Made by a program: the position numbers and the translations under genes. From assembly GCA_003971905.1 (NCBI GenBank), contig RSEE01000049.1, positions 248,001 to 312,000 on the forward strand: a DNA stretch of 64,000 nucleotides, written 5' to 3'. Origin of the DNA: Moniliella sp. 'wahieum' (lineage: Eukaryota > Basidiomycota > Moniliellomycetes > Moniliellales > Moniliellaceae). Positions 34,867-46,723 of this stretch are shown piece after piece (position 1 is the first letter of the stretch; each line of letters starts with the position of its first letter). Below the pieces are notes generated by a model, which was given only the letters and a program-made list of their open reading frames with translations, ran no database searches and was not told where the DNA came from.

Positions 34867-35084
34867 ATGAGTGTGAGTGTGGTATATGTGTGGCCAAGGA
34901 GCCGCTTGACAAGCTGCAGTTGCTCTGAGATCTGATTTACTTCTCCCACTCCCCATGCCTGAACGTTGAACGCTAAGCCTAGGCTTCCGCTTTTGGCTAC
35001 GACCATCCCCCGTACGCCCTGATCTCTGTCCTAGAGACGGTGGATCTACTTCCCCCTTCCCCTTCTCCTTCTGATACCTATCAC

Positions 35085-35154
35085 GATGCCTGATGCCCGT
35101 TGCCTGATGCCCGATGCCTGATGCCCGATGCCTGATGCCCGATGCCTGATGCCC
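35085..35154. repeat. Ten-unit heptad array alternating GATGCCT and GATGCCC
   Basis: Ten uninterrupted heptads: GATGCCT, GATGCCC, GTTGCCT, GATGCCC, then GATGCCT/GATGCCC alternating to 35154. The alternation makes a 14-bp higher-order period. It is the longest period-7 array in the window. Confidence 0.95.
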
Positions 35155-35460
35155 GATATTTTCGCTTGACGTTTGATGCCCAAACGCTTCTTTCTTGGTT
35201 TCTGCCTTCCCTTTCTTCCCCTTCCTGCCTTTCGACGTTTAATGTCCGCCTGCCTGTGGGCTACGATTTGGTTTGTTTTTGCCGCTTGGCCCTTGCCCTT
35301 TGTCCGTGCCCTCTCTTCTCTGCCTTTGGGCGACAAAGGTAATACCTACACCACTTGAACTAACTGGTCGGATAGCAGAGAGGATGGGACCTCAGGAAAG
35401 AACGAGAAACTTCGGTTGGGAGGATCAATGAGAGTGCAAAGGTGGTACAGGTGATGGGGG

Positions 35461-35540
35461 ATGGGATGGGATGGGATGGGATGGGATGGGATGGGATGGG
35501 ATGGGATGGGATGGGGTGGGATGGGATGGGATGGGATGGG
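35461..35540. repeat. GGGAT pentamer array
   Basis: About sixteen tandem units of GGGAT/ATGGG with one GGGGT variant at about 35515. It is internal and simple; it is not a telomere. Confidence 0.93.
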
Positions 35541-35729
35541 GTAGATCGACGGCGTGCCACAGCCGATCGAAATCTAGAATACAGGTGGGAGGGAGGAGGA
35601 CGGGAGGAGACAAGAAGAGCAGAAGGTGCAAATTGCAAGCACAACAAATGAGGGAGGGTATGGTATGCGGAGAAACGGAGAGGAGAAAAAAAAGTGCTGG
35701 GGGGGGGGGAAGGGGAGGAATTAGAAGCA

Positions 35730-37258
35730 TCAGAAGCCTCCTAAAGCACCTTCGCCATCGTCTCCCCAAGCCAGAAGAGGAGTTGGGGCAGATGCACGAC
35801 GTTTGGGCTTGGTTCGTTTGGACCGCTTCGGCGCCCGCGGGAGCCGGAGGCAAAGGTCGAGTGCAGTGAGGCCCGGTCGAGAGCCGACGGACGTGCAGGT
35901 GGAGGTGGAGGTGGAAGAGGAGGGGATGGCGGGGGGAAGCAGAGATGGGGGTGTGACTACTAGGACGGTTGCCTCGTCCATCACTTTCACCTTGCGAAGA
36001 GCAGTCGTGAGGGTCAGACGTGCTCGCTCCAACGGTGCCAAGCGACGTCTCAGAAGAACGATGGGAAAAGAAAGAGATGCTGGGAAGGCTGGAACTGCGG
36101 GAGGAAGTTACCGATTCTCCTGTGGCAGAAGGCGCCAATGGAACAAGATGTTCTTTCTCACTCGCGCAGGAACGTAAAGGGAGACACGATGACGTGAAGT
36201 AGCCCCTGACAGGCTGGATTGCACAGGGGGAGAGGGAACGGGCGTGACTTCCTCCCCATCCAGGGGGGGCAACTTGGATTGCCCTAGTCCCGGCGTGGAT
36301 AGGGCACCCACAGAGCGGATAATCGGCACGCCCCACCCTGTCGGTGCAGACCCACCGAGCAGAGAGGTGAAGAGGGGCGAGTGCATCCTACTGTCGAGCC
36401 CCGATGCCCCAGAGACAGAGCGGAGACGGGTCGACGTATCGAACCCAACCACATGGCCAGCCTGGAGGCGAGTGCACCAGGAGGTGCCAAAGTAATCCGA
36501 TTGGGCACCGGCCTTGGCTATACGGATGGCCAGCGGGGAATGGAAACATTGATCGTCCTCGTCCCCATCCTCATCCTCGACCTCCTCCCCCTCCTCACCA
36601 AGACGGAGAGAATGGCACCTGTGCATGCTGAGGTCCAGCGATGAGCCTCGTCCCTGGGTGGATTGGATGGGGGTACGGTCATAGTCAGCAGAAGAGTGAG
36701 TGAAAGCCTGTTGGGCAGGGCCGGGGGGAGAAGCTGACGCCGTCCGGGCGGCGACGGACAACATTGGACTGGTTGGGATAGTAGTGGAACCGAGGAGGGA
36801 AGGGAAGGTGGGCCACGTGCGCAGTGTGGCTCAGGATCAGGTGGCTCGCCTCGCCACGAACTCGGCATTTTTCAGACAGGACACACGCGGCGAAAGAGTA
36901 CGGTGCTGCGGGATAGCAGGCGCGGGCGGCAAGGTCGTCTGATACAACTCGTCCAACTGGGGTTGGTCGCAGACGGCGATTTTCCCGCCTCTTCGAGCGT
37001 GATGCCGCAGTGGGTGGAAGCGGCCAGGTGAGGACCATCAGTTTCAGGAGAGGAGGGGTGAGAGGCAGGGGCCACTACGTCTGTAGACGATTGCCGGTTA
37101 GCCTGCTGCGATGAGGCGCAACAAAAGGCGCGGAGAAAGGGATGAGGAGGGGGGCATGCGTACTGGGCATCGTGCGTGGGGGGATGGAGTGGTGGTGTTA
37201 GGACAGGCAGCACGACGGAGCTGGGTGGGAAGGGCAGAGCCTGGGCGGAAGCCAGCAA
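35730..37258 (-). CDS. Unrecognised Ser/Pro-rich protein (frameshifted)
   Basis: Coding character moves between frames on the minus strand. In order: a Pro-rich start with ASHPSSPETDGPHLAAST, then TLEEAGKIAVCDQPQLDELY, a Ser-rich part (TSPMLSVAARTASASPPG), an acidic run LGEEGEEVEDEDGDEDD, SDYFGTSWCTRLQAGHVVGF, EEVTPVPSPPVQSSLSGA, HRVSLYVPAR, EHLVPLAPSATGESVTS, and the C-terminus RARLTLTTALRKVKVMDEA with a basic KRSKRTKPKRR tract, stop at 35730. No domain recognised. The real start is not fixed: the upper end of the frame uses a TTG and no convincing ATG is seen, so an upstream exon is possible. A basic tract near the end could be a nuclear signal. Confidence 0.55.
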
Positions 37259-37525
37259 GGCCAGTAAAGTACAGGGTCCACGCGGCAGGGTGTCAGTGTG
37301 GGAAGGACAGGGCGGGCGGTGAGAAAGCAGCGGATGGCAGGGTTGGGTGGAGCGTTGGACGCTGAACGGTGAACGGTGAGAATATTGAGTTGGACGCGAT
37401 AGCGGCGTGGAGGGTGGCGCGGAGGCCTGAGGAGGTTATATCCGTTTCCGCTGGCAACGGTGGTGGGGGTCGTGGAGGTTGGCCTGGTGTTGACGGTGGC
37501 GCCACCCGCGGGAGGGAGGGGGGGT

Positions 37526-37545
37526 GGCCTGAGGCCTGAGGCCTG
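37526..37545. repeat. Period-7 array of AGGCCT palindromes
   Basis: TGGCCTG-like then AGGCCT at 37532-37537 and 37539-37544, separated by one G, with GGGGCC following. Confidence 0.85.
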
Positions 37546-38578
37546 GGGCCGGAGGATGATGCCGACGCACGAGGGAGGGTCGGTGGGGGCGAGGAGTTGA
37601 CGTTGGGTTTTGACGAGCGGCGTGACTATCACATGGGCTAGTGATTGCTGGTGTCATTAATCATTCGCCAGCTGGCGCGCAGGCAGGCGTCGCACACACA
37701 GCACAGCGCCTGCTCCAGCCGCACTGGCCCAGTGTGCGTTGGGGGTGAGAAGGCCACACTGCCGCCATGCCCGGCCATGCCGCGGCCGGCATGCAGTCCA
37801 GGCGACTTCCCACGCGCACGGGGGCAGCCGGGGATTGCCGGGGCACGGGGGCTGCTGGCTCGTAAAGCGGTGTGGGCAGCAGCTCGCGTGCGGGGAAGCG
37901 CGGGGAAGCCGGGGCGGCACGCGCTGCCCACCCAGAGCCCGCACGGCGCCAGTGTGGCCCGAGTGGCTGAGACGGCGGACCCGCGTATTACCTGTCGGCG
38001 TTACGTCACCCGCGCCGCCCCGCGCTCTTTTGCCCAGACGCGCGTCTGGCTCAGGCGCGTTGGGCTGGCTGGGCCCTGGTTAAATCAGACTGCCCCATGA
38101 CGTCACAACCCTAATGTTGCACGGCCTACCCCGGGCAGCGCAGTGGTGCGGGGGCATGCATGTCGCCTGTCACCTGTTACGGCTACCTGTTGTCAAGTTT
38201 CAAGTGTCAACATGACAACGCATCAGCTCAACGCTCAACCGTCGTCAGTCGACTTGGGCGCGTCAGCGCGTCGCCTCTTCTCACCTCTGCGGGCCCTCAC
38301 GGCCTCACCGTCGACGCCCAACCAACTCAACAACCACTCTCAGATCTCAACCGTCGAGCTCAACCTTTGGTACTGATGGTGCACACATGCATGACTTGAG
38401 ATCAAAAGCCGGAGGGCGCAGTGGACGTGACTAGTGACTCGTACTATAACACACTGTGAAGCTTGAACCACGTGATGATGCATTAGTCCGTAGCCCCCCG
38501 CACCGCCACAGACGTGTTTTTTTTTCGTGTGTGAAGCAGGTACTCCACGGAGCAATGGACTGGCCAAATTGACCAATC

Positions 38579-38620
38579 ACTAGTCACTAGTCTCCATACT
38601 ATAGTCACTAGTCACGAGTC
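38579..38620. repeat. Period-7 ACTAGT array, two blocks
   Basis: ACTAGT at 38579-38584 and 38586-38591 separated by one C; a second block has ACTAGT at 38607-38612 followed in phase by ACGAGT at 38614-38619. Same palindrome as the 3202 array, but with C rather than G as the spacer. Confidence 0.88.
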
Positions 38621-38824
38621 ATGGACATGGACTCAGGGACTCTGCCCCTGGGGCCTGAGGCCCTGAGGGCCTCAGGGTACGCAGTACTCGTACTCAGTAT
38701 ACTCGTTGATCTCATCGTGACATTGACAAGAACAAAGGCAACTGGGCCGAGCAACTAGTCACGTTCATCACGTATGAGCTGGTGAGATTGAGATCTATCG
38801 AGAGGATCTGAGATCTCAAAGCCC

Positions 38825-38857
38825 AGGCCTCACGTGACGCGTGACGCGTGAAGCTTG
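38825..38857. repeat. Mixed-palindrome heptad array
   Basis: AGGCCT (38825-38830), then ACGCGT at 38837-38842 and 38844-38849, then AAGCTT at 38851-38856, the last three in strict 7-bp phase with single G spacers. Different palindromes therefore share one heptad register. Confidence 0.9.
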
Positions 38858-39042
38858 AAGAGCTTAGAGCCCTTGGAGCTAGCTTGAAGCTTGAAGTTCA
38901 GCGTCACGGCGGTCGCGCCTTCGCTGCTGAGTGGGTACGCAAAGGGCGCACTGGTACGCATCTTCAAACGCATTATCAACAGACCTTGGGACGTTGGGCC
39001 TTAGGCCTTAGATCTTGTTAGACCTCGTCCATTTCATGACAG

Positions 39043-39436
39043 AGCTTAAGGCTGGGACAGGGGGAACGCTACGTCTAAACCTAACCGTTCATCTTGCGGG
39101 GGTTACTTGGAAGCGCCACCAAGATTAAGGGACCAGGGGGATCGCCAGGATATCAGGACCCTCCGGCTCACGCCATCCGGTCCGTACCCTAGGAAGCGCG
39201 TGTGGACACGGAGGAACGTGGTTGACATCCGAGCGAGGAACCATTTCCACTGAGACTTAGTAGCCAATCCTTCCAATGCGCGAACAACTTGCCCGCCGTC
39301 TTGGTGCCGTAGTATCCTCGCGTCGTCAAAACCAGGGGGAAAAACGGCTCTTGAGTGCGTCCTGGTACTTGGCGTCTTGTCGCATTCTGCTTGTTCAAGC
39401 ATCCGAAGAAGCAGCTCCTTCTCCCGGCGTTCCAAG
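39043..39436 (-). repeat. Dispersed repeat, copy B (degenerate coding element)
   Basis: Second copy of the 400-bp element at 21591-21990, same orientation and roughly 80% alike by eye. On the minus strand EKELLLRMLEQAECDK and, in a second frame, GRTQEPFFPLVLTTRGYYG plus TKTAGKLFAHWKDW are preserved, showing that both copies come from a coding ancestor now broken here by frameshift. Confidence 0.75.
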
Positions 39437-39607
39437 TTAGACCTTATTCGACCTTGGACCTTGGGACCTTGTAGACCAAACTTTTGCCACTTTCGCCCCA
39501 TCTTCCCGCTCCCTCGTCATTCACTCAATCACGAATAATCGTAATCATTAATCACGACGTCACCCAGCTCTGTCTTTACCCAAAGAGGAATGTCCTCGTC
39601 ATTTGTT

Positions 39608-39650
39608 ACGCGTTACGCGTTAAGTACGTTAAGCTTTAAGCTTTAAGGAC
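39608..39650. repeat. Heptad array passing from ACGCGT to AAGCTT
   Basis: ACGCGTT at 39608-39614 and 39615-39621, then AAGTACGTT (9 bp), then AAGCTTT at 39631-39637 and 39638-39644, then AAGG. Here T is the spacer base. Confidence 0.88.
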
Positions 39651-40087
39651 TGCTAGCGCGGTGATGTGAGAAGAGAGATATGGAACGACCATCCGTCACG
39701 CAAATTTCGAATTCCCTTCTAAGTGCGTTCGTGTTCTTACATCTACATGCTCGTCTCTCTCTGCTCGTTCCAAGATGGATTAGGATATCTCCACTGGGAG
39801 CGGCACTACATCACGCAAGAGCAAACCCGCCTCTACTATATCTATTTTCGGGGTCCTAGCGTTTGACATCTGGGTCGCGTTCGGCCAGCAAGAAGAAGAA
39901 AAGAACAGCAACCAGGAACCAGGAACCAGGGAACAGGAAAAGGGATCCCCGTGCAACCCGGCATCCGGCACGCGACTCGAACGGGAAGAAAGCGGTGCGC
40001 ACGAGAAAAAAGATCGGTGCCAGGTAGAAGGAGTAGAGCTACTGAGCATAGGCAGGGAGTACATTGAGTACGCCGTATGAGGCCAAT

Positions 40088-40135
40088 GAACGTTGAACGT
40101 TGAACCTGAACGCTGAACGGGTGAACAGTGAACGT
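40088..40135. repeat. GAAC-led heptad array with AACGTT palindromes
   Basis: GAACGTT at 40088-40094 and 40095-40101, then GAACCT, GAACGCT, GAACGGGT, GAACAGT and GAACGT: mostly 7-bp units sharing GAAC and diverging at the last three bases. Similar GAACGGT units occur at about 37362-37380 and 11446-11463. Confidence 0.85.
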
Positions 40136-40582
40136 GCAATGCGCGTGTAAACGGACGTCCTCGAGCGTTTCAAGCTTCAAGGAGGAAGGGATGGGACAGG
40201 GCGTACCGCTCACAGCTTACAAAGGAAAGAGAACCAAGTACTAAGATCCAAGATCCAAGATCAAAGATCAAAACAAAATAAAGAACAGGACTGTATGTGC
40301 GTGGGGGGTGCGAAGGAGGGGTGTGATGGGTAGAGTTGAGACGTGCAAAGTTACCAATGGGGAACGTTTGCCACTCAACCAGCGAGCACGAGGACGGTGG
40401 CATAGACGCAGGCGCCGCAGAGTCCAACGAGCGCACGGGAGGAGGAAGCGTACACGTTGGGCGGAGAGGAAGCGTACACGTTGGGCGGGAGGAAAGCGTA
40501 CACGTTGGGCGGGGAAGTCAGCGTTCAGCTTTTTGCATAGTGGGTGCGAAACTCCATCCTCGCCTCTGCCACCAACATGGAT

Positions 40583-42658
40583 TCATCGTGGTGCGTCATC
40601 ACACCATCCACGCCATCCACACCACTCTACGGGGCCAATCCCGCATCGGTCTCGTTCAGGGCGGGTTGACTGCGAGGTTGAGCAAGTTAGTAGGGTGGGT
40701 AGGGGGAGTGAGTTCAGGAGCAGATGGGTGGTCGGATTGCTTGCGTCGTTGCTGTGCCGCCGCAAGGCGAGGGTACCGATGAGATTGGGCACTGGCACCT
40801 TGACTCCCTCCCCCGAGGCCGACGGGGCAGAGCTCAAGGCCGTACCCGATTCGCGCACCGAGGAGCCAGAGAGAGAGCCACTGGCGTGAGAAGCAGGGTG
40901 GTTATGGTGGTGGGTAGCAAGGTCCGAGGAACGTGTTGTCCGTGACTCGCTTCCCCCGCGGAAGGAATTAGGTACTTTCCCTCTCGAAGAGGAGGAGGAA
41001 CCGCCCATGGCACGGTACCGTTCTTTGGGTGCTGAACTGAAGCCCAGTCCGGCCAGGTCGCCTTCATCGTCCATTGCTGCGCCAGGAAGCTCGGTAGCAG
41101 GGGGCTCGGCAGCACGCGGGGGCACATGCAAGGGCGAATTGGCCAGGGGAGGAAGAACTCCAATCTGCTCATAGTCAATGCCAATGTCGGGGAGATGGGA
41201 AAGGTTGTCTCCTCCTCTTCGTACGCCGCACCAGCGTCATTGGTGTAGTCGTACTCGTACTCGTACTCTTCGGGAGGCGCGGCGTAATAGTGATGATGGT
41301 GATGAACTTGCTGGTCCAAGGACGCAGGGAAATAACGGGAGGTTGACCACGGAGCCAAGCCTGTTCTCGTTGCGCCAGCTCCATCTCGCGCAAATCCACT
41401 TGCGCCTCGTACTCGGTATGGGCACGCTCCAAGTCGGCTCGCGTAAACCCAAACTCGTCCCGCTCTTCCTCAGGGACAGGCAAACTCATCAAGCCAAACC
41501 CACCCGCTGCAGCTTCGGCCTCGGCTTCGGTAAGGAAGCGCGGTGGTGGTAAGGAGAGAATTTGCTCGAACATCCTTGTCCTTCTTCTTGCGCCCCGAGG
41601 AGGCTTTGCTCCGCGCCTTGCGCGAGCGACTGGATTTGCTGCCCTGCTGCGACGAGGGGCGAGAGGAGGTAGAAGTTGGCGAGCTAGAACGAACGAGCGG
41701 ATCCAGGGAAGGTGCCATGGGAGGCGGCGTACGTGGTTCCTGTTGTGGTTCCTGTTGTGGTTCCGATGGTTCCCGTAGCTGCCTTGCGTTTGGGGAGTCA
41801 TGCGTCGTGGTGGAATCCGCTCGAGGGGTAGGTAGAAGAGGCGTGCTGGAACGTTGGTGGGAGGTAGGAGTGGTCGCCTTGGGCGAGAGGGTGGAGTAGT
41901 ATACGCTGACTTGGCATCAAGCGTGACGGAGTGCGCATCGAGGTGCAAGGTCGGGGTGGTGAGGCCCTGCTGCGCCAGACTGGCAAGGTCAACTGGGACG
42001 TAGTCGGACGTGCTCAGGGGGTCGGAAAGTGTGACTTCCGTGTCCGCTTCGCCCTGGGGCGCAGGGCTTACGAGGGGCGGCTTTTGAGGGGGAGAATGGT
42101 CCAAGGGTATGAGGGGCGGCGGCGGCGGTGAAGGAAGCGAAGGCGCGGAGGCGGAGAGGGCGGTGTGGGGGTGGGGGTGGACGGAGATGCAGGGGATGGG
42201 GTCTGCTGGGCCAAACGCCAGTTCAAACGCGCGATAGTCGCATCATCAAACACCTCTGCATCCTCGTTTGAGTCGGAGTGGGGAAGGGTCGTGTCCAGCA
42301 ACGGCGCCTCGTCCTCCGAGTCGGAGAGGTAGATGCGCGCCCAAACAGGCCACAGGTCAGGTAGTGGGACCAGGCAGAGGCCGGGTGGGGCGTCGTCACT
42401 GTGCTGCCCGTCGTCGGGGAGGCGGAGCGGGCGCAGACTGCACTTTCTGCGCCGAGACCGACGACGCCGTTGGCGAGCAGAGTGGGAAACGAGGGAGAGA
42501 TGGCGTCGGCGTCGGCATCGGCATCGGGGTGTGGCGGATGGTGCGCGGCGGCGGGGTGGAGCCGAGGGCGGCGGCGGCGTTCTGCGGCGTGGCAGCTGCG
42601 CCGGGTGCGGTTGCATCGGCGACGGCGCTGGCCGCGCGGTGCACGCGGCGCGGAGCAT
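40583..42658 (-). CDS. Unrecognised Ser/Pro/acidic protein (frameshifted)
   Basis: From ATG 42658 the head is Arg/Pro-rich, followed by a clearly coding acidic block (ARIYLSDSEDEAPLLDTTL, DAEVFDDATIARLNWRLAQQ), then in other frames TEVTLSDPLSTSDYVPVDLA, a Ser/Lys-rich stretch ending in SSGRKKKDKD, and MFEQILSLPPPRFLTEAEAE followed by an acidic coiled segment (LERAHTEYEAQVDLREMELA). The tail has poly-His and Tyr/Glu runs, SSAPKERYRAMGGSSSSSRG, and a Ser-rich end, stop at 40583. At least four frame changes. A basic KKKDKD tract suggests a nuclear protein, but no domain is recognised. Confidence 0.55.
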
Positions 42659-43055
42659 GGGCAGGAGGGCAGGGGGAGGCGGCGGCGGAGGAGGAGGAGG
42701 CGAGGAGATGGGGCGTGTGGGGTGGGGTTGGTTGGGTTGGTTGGGCCGATCGTGTGTGCTCGGCGCTCGGCCATGTGCCTGGCAAGTTTCAACTCTATCG
42801 CAGATCTGCCTCTCCCGCGTTATGTTCAGGTTGAATCGCATCCCCGCTGCCTTTCACGTGGCAGGCATCGCCACGTGTGCCTGCGGCCGCAGCACCGCTC
42901 ATCCCGCCCTTCTGCGCCCCATCCCGCGCCTCTGTCCGACAGCTATCGTTGGCAGGGGTAGAGCATTCAATGCTGAATGGCACCAGCCCATGCATCGTCA
43001 TCAACATCATCCTGTCTGCCGTGGCCCACGCATCCCTCCCCCCCTCCCCCACCGG

Positions 43056-44648
<1,593 letters not shown>

Positions 44649-45783
44649 TTCAGATAGGTGGACGGGCGGGGGGGGGGGGTTGGCTGGTGGGGAAAACACA
44701 AAAAAGTGTCCTTGCGCTTGCTCGATTTTGGTTTGGGCATTGCGATCTCTGGGCCTTGGATTGTGGCCATGCATTATGCATTACGTCACCGCCACCCATG
44801 TCGCCACCCCCCGCATGTCACATGTGTGTCACAGGTGATGTCACCGGCCAGAAACAGGGTCTCCGTCGATCGTGAAAAAAATAATCACATCGCTCTCCTC
44901 CGTATGTCTGTCCATCGCATAGACATATTCCCGTCGGCATGGGTTCCTCCCCGTATGAAGTCATCATGGGGTGACAAAGAGAGGCAACGCTGTGACTGAT
45001 CCCAAGGCGGACACCGGCCGAGCAAGATAGGCCGACCATTCGTACCAGAGCACATGTGCAAGCCCCCTGCACGCTACAACTACCCCTCCCCTTTCACACA
45101 CACACGCGCCTCCAGACCCCCGCGTGACGCGTGGATCCGACAAAGCTGCAACGAGCTCAGTGCTCAGTGGGAAAGCTGGGAACGACAATTAGGAGCAAAT
45201 ATGGGCTTCATGTGGAAAACCGCTTCATAAAGTAACTGTACAGAGTGATCTGCGTGTGTCGTAAATCCTTAAGCGTAAGGGTGAATGATCAAGGGTGAAG
45301 ACTGAGTGCACTGTGAGTGTTGAGAAAGGTGAAAAAAGCCGGGGAAGGGAGGAAGGAGGTTCGGCGGTGAGGATCACAGCCAGCAATCCTCAGGCAGAAG
45401 GGCTGTTTAAATACCGTATACTGGCAGAACAACGCTTAACAAGAAGAAAGGGGTCTACGGTAGTCATGGAAGACAACGTGTGGCCTGTTCTGTCAAGATC
45501 GCGGTCCGGTGGGCCGCAACAGATAAAGGGTTCTGCCAAGATTGTGAGCGCAGCAGTTACAAAGCTTCGTACTGCAACGTCCGTCTTGGCTCTCCGCGGA
45601 AAGTATTAGCGGCATGTGTAAGTTGTTGCCCATGCTGACTCTTGCTCACGGTTATGGTAGTCTCGTGGGGTACCTCAACTCTCTGGCCTGCTTGCTTTCG
45701 CCATATAGAATACGAGGAGACCACCGGCCCTACGGCCCGGTCAGCTGGGGCTTCGCCCTGGCAGCTTGGTGCTGCGTCGCAGC

Positions 45784-45906
45784 CGCCACCGTAGCCACCG
45801 TTCCCCCGTCGCCACCTTAGCCACCGTTCCCCCGGTCCACCATTGCCACCTTAGCCACCGTTCCCCCGGTCCCCCGTCGCCACCTTAGCCACCGTTCCCC
45901 CCTTCG
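45784..45906. repeat. Minisatellite GCCACCTTAGCCACCGTTCC
   Basis: About four imperfect copies of a 27-33 bp unit built from GCCACC(T/G)TAGCCACCGTT and a C-rich spacer (CCCCCGGTCC or CCCCCGTC). Spacer length varies between copies. Confidence 0.9.
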
Positions 45907-46699
45907 CCAGCGTAGTTATAATATCACCGATACGCGCTGGCTGGGGTGGGGGGTGGCTGGCTGCGCCCCCGGTGGCTTACGCAATGCTGATGTAAAAGAG
46001 TGGTGCACACCCCGTTTGGGATTCTAATATAGTATAGAGATCTCGCCTATACATTCCCTTTGGCTCGACCCAACCTCGATCTATCTTCTCTTTTTTCTCT
46101 TTGTTTCCTTGTCGCTTGGTCAATCTCCCTCTCCTGTCCATACTATGAATGTTTTGATTATGAATTGAATGGCCAAGCCGCCAACCATCGTTCCCATTGC
46201 ATCATCACGGCTCTTGAACACACCTTCTCCTTGTGTGCTAGAGTCTGATCTCGGCCTACTCCTCGACCTGCCTACTTCTCTCTACCGCTTCTACTCCCCC
46301 GCAATGACCTTACTCTGCCGCCCTTTGCCCCTGCCCACGAGAGCCCGGACTACTCGTAGCCAATAAGTGTGATTTTGATACTGTGACATCACGGTAGCTT
46401 GATTCGCTTCTGCCAGCGTGCGCATTCCATTCACGGACCAGCTGTTACTTGTTAGCCTCACAGGATACAGCTATTGGATTAACTTGTCACTTTCGAGCAG
46501 CTATTATACGAAACATGCATCACGCAGAAAACACCATTACAGTGTCATTCTGTTACACAAACTATTAACGAGACGTCTCTCCACTATTGCTCCCTTGGCC
46601 GCCAATATTGACTTGCAGGCGATATCCCGAGAAGAGACTTCGGTGAGAAGTATTGTGCAGCTAAGTGGGGATGGAGGTGGTAAAGTCATAACATTCACT

Positions 46700-46723
46700 G
46701 CATAGCTCCCACAGGAGCTATGC
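46700..46723. other. Perfect 10-bp hairpin
   Basis: GCATAGCTCC (46700-46709), loop CACA, and GGAGCTATGC (46714-46723). Isolated in the gene desert; could be a transposon-derived or RNA hairpin, no further context. Confidence 0.6.

Larger units (their letters stand above)
34867..35729. other. Intergenic region with two simple-sequence arrays
   Basis: Lies between the 3' ends of two convergent genes. Contains a ten-unit heptad array (35085-35154) and a GGGAT pentamer array (35461-35540). No gene seen. Confidence 0.6.
37259..40582. other. Gene-poor region rich in period-7 arrays
   Basis: About 3.3 kb with no supportable gene. It holds repeat copy B (39043-39436) and at least five period-7 arrays: 37526-37545 (AGGCCT), 38579-38620 (ACTAGT), 38825-38857 (mixed palindromes), 39608-39650 (ACGCGT then AAGCTT) and 40088-40135 (GAAC-led heptads). 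An ORF on the minus strand near 39800-40400 has biased composition and no domain. Confidence 0.55.

Noticed and set aside
32921-34912. 663-codon open frame on the minus strand across the repeat block
   Set aside because: It is the mirror of the Pro/Glu/Ala repeats: all modules are multiples of three and GC-rich, so several frames stay open. It yields only Gly/Ser/Ala repeats, has no ATG context and no unique ends.
35085-35154. Heptad array as a CRISPR array
   Set aside because: Units are contiguous 7-mers without spacers, in a eukaryotic genome.
35461-35540. GGGAT pentamer array as possible telomere or interstitial telomere
   Set aside because: The unit does not match TTAGGG-type fungal telomeres and lies in the middle of the window.
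37955-38010. tRNA-like GGCCCGAGTGGCTGAGACGG
   Set aside because: It resembles a Leu/Ser tRNA D-arm, but there is no T-arm TTCGA motif or matching acceptor stem within range.
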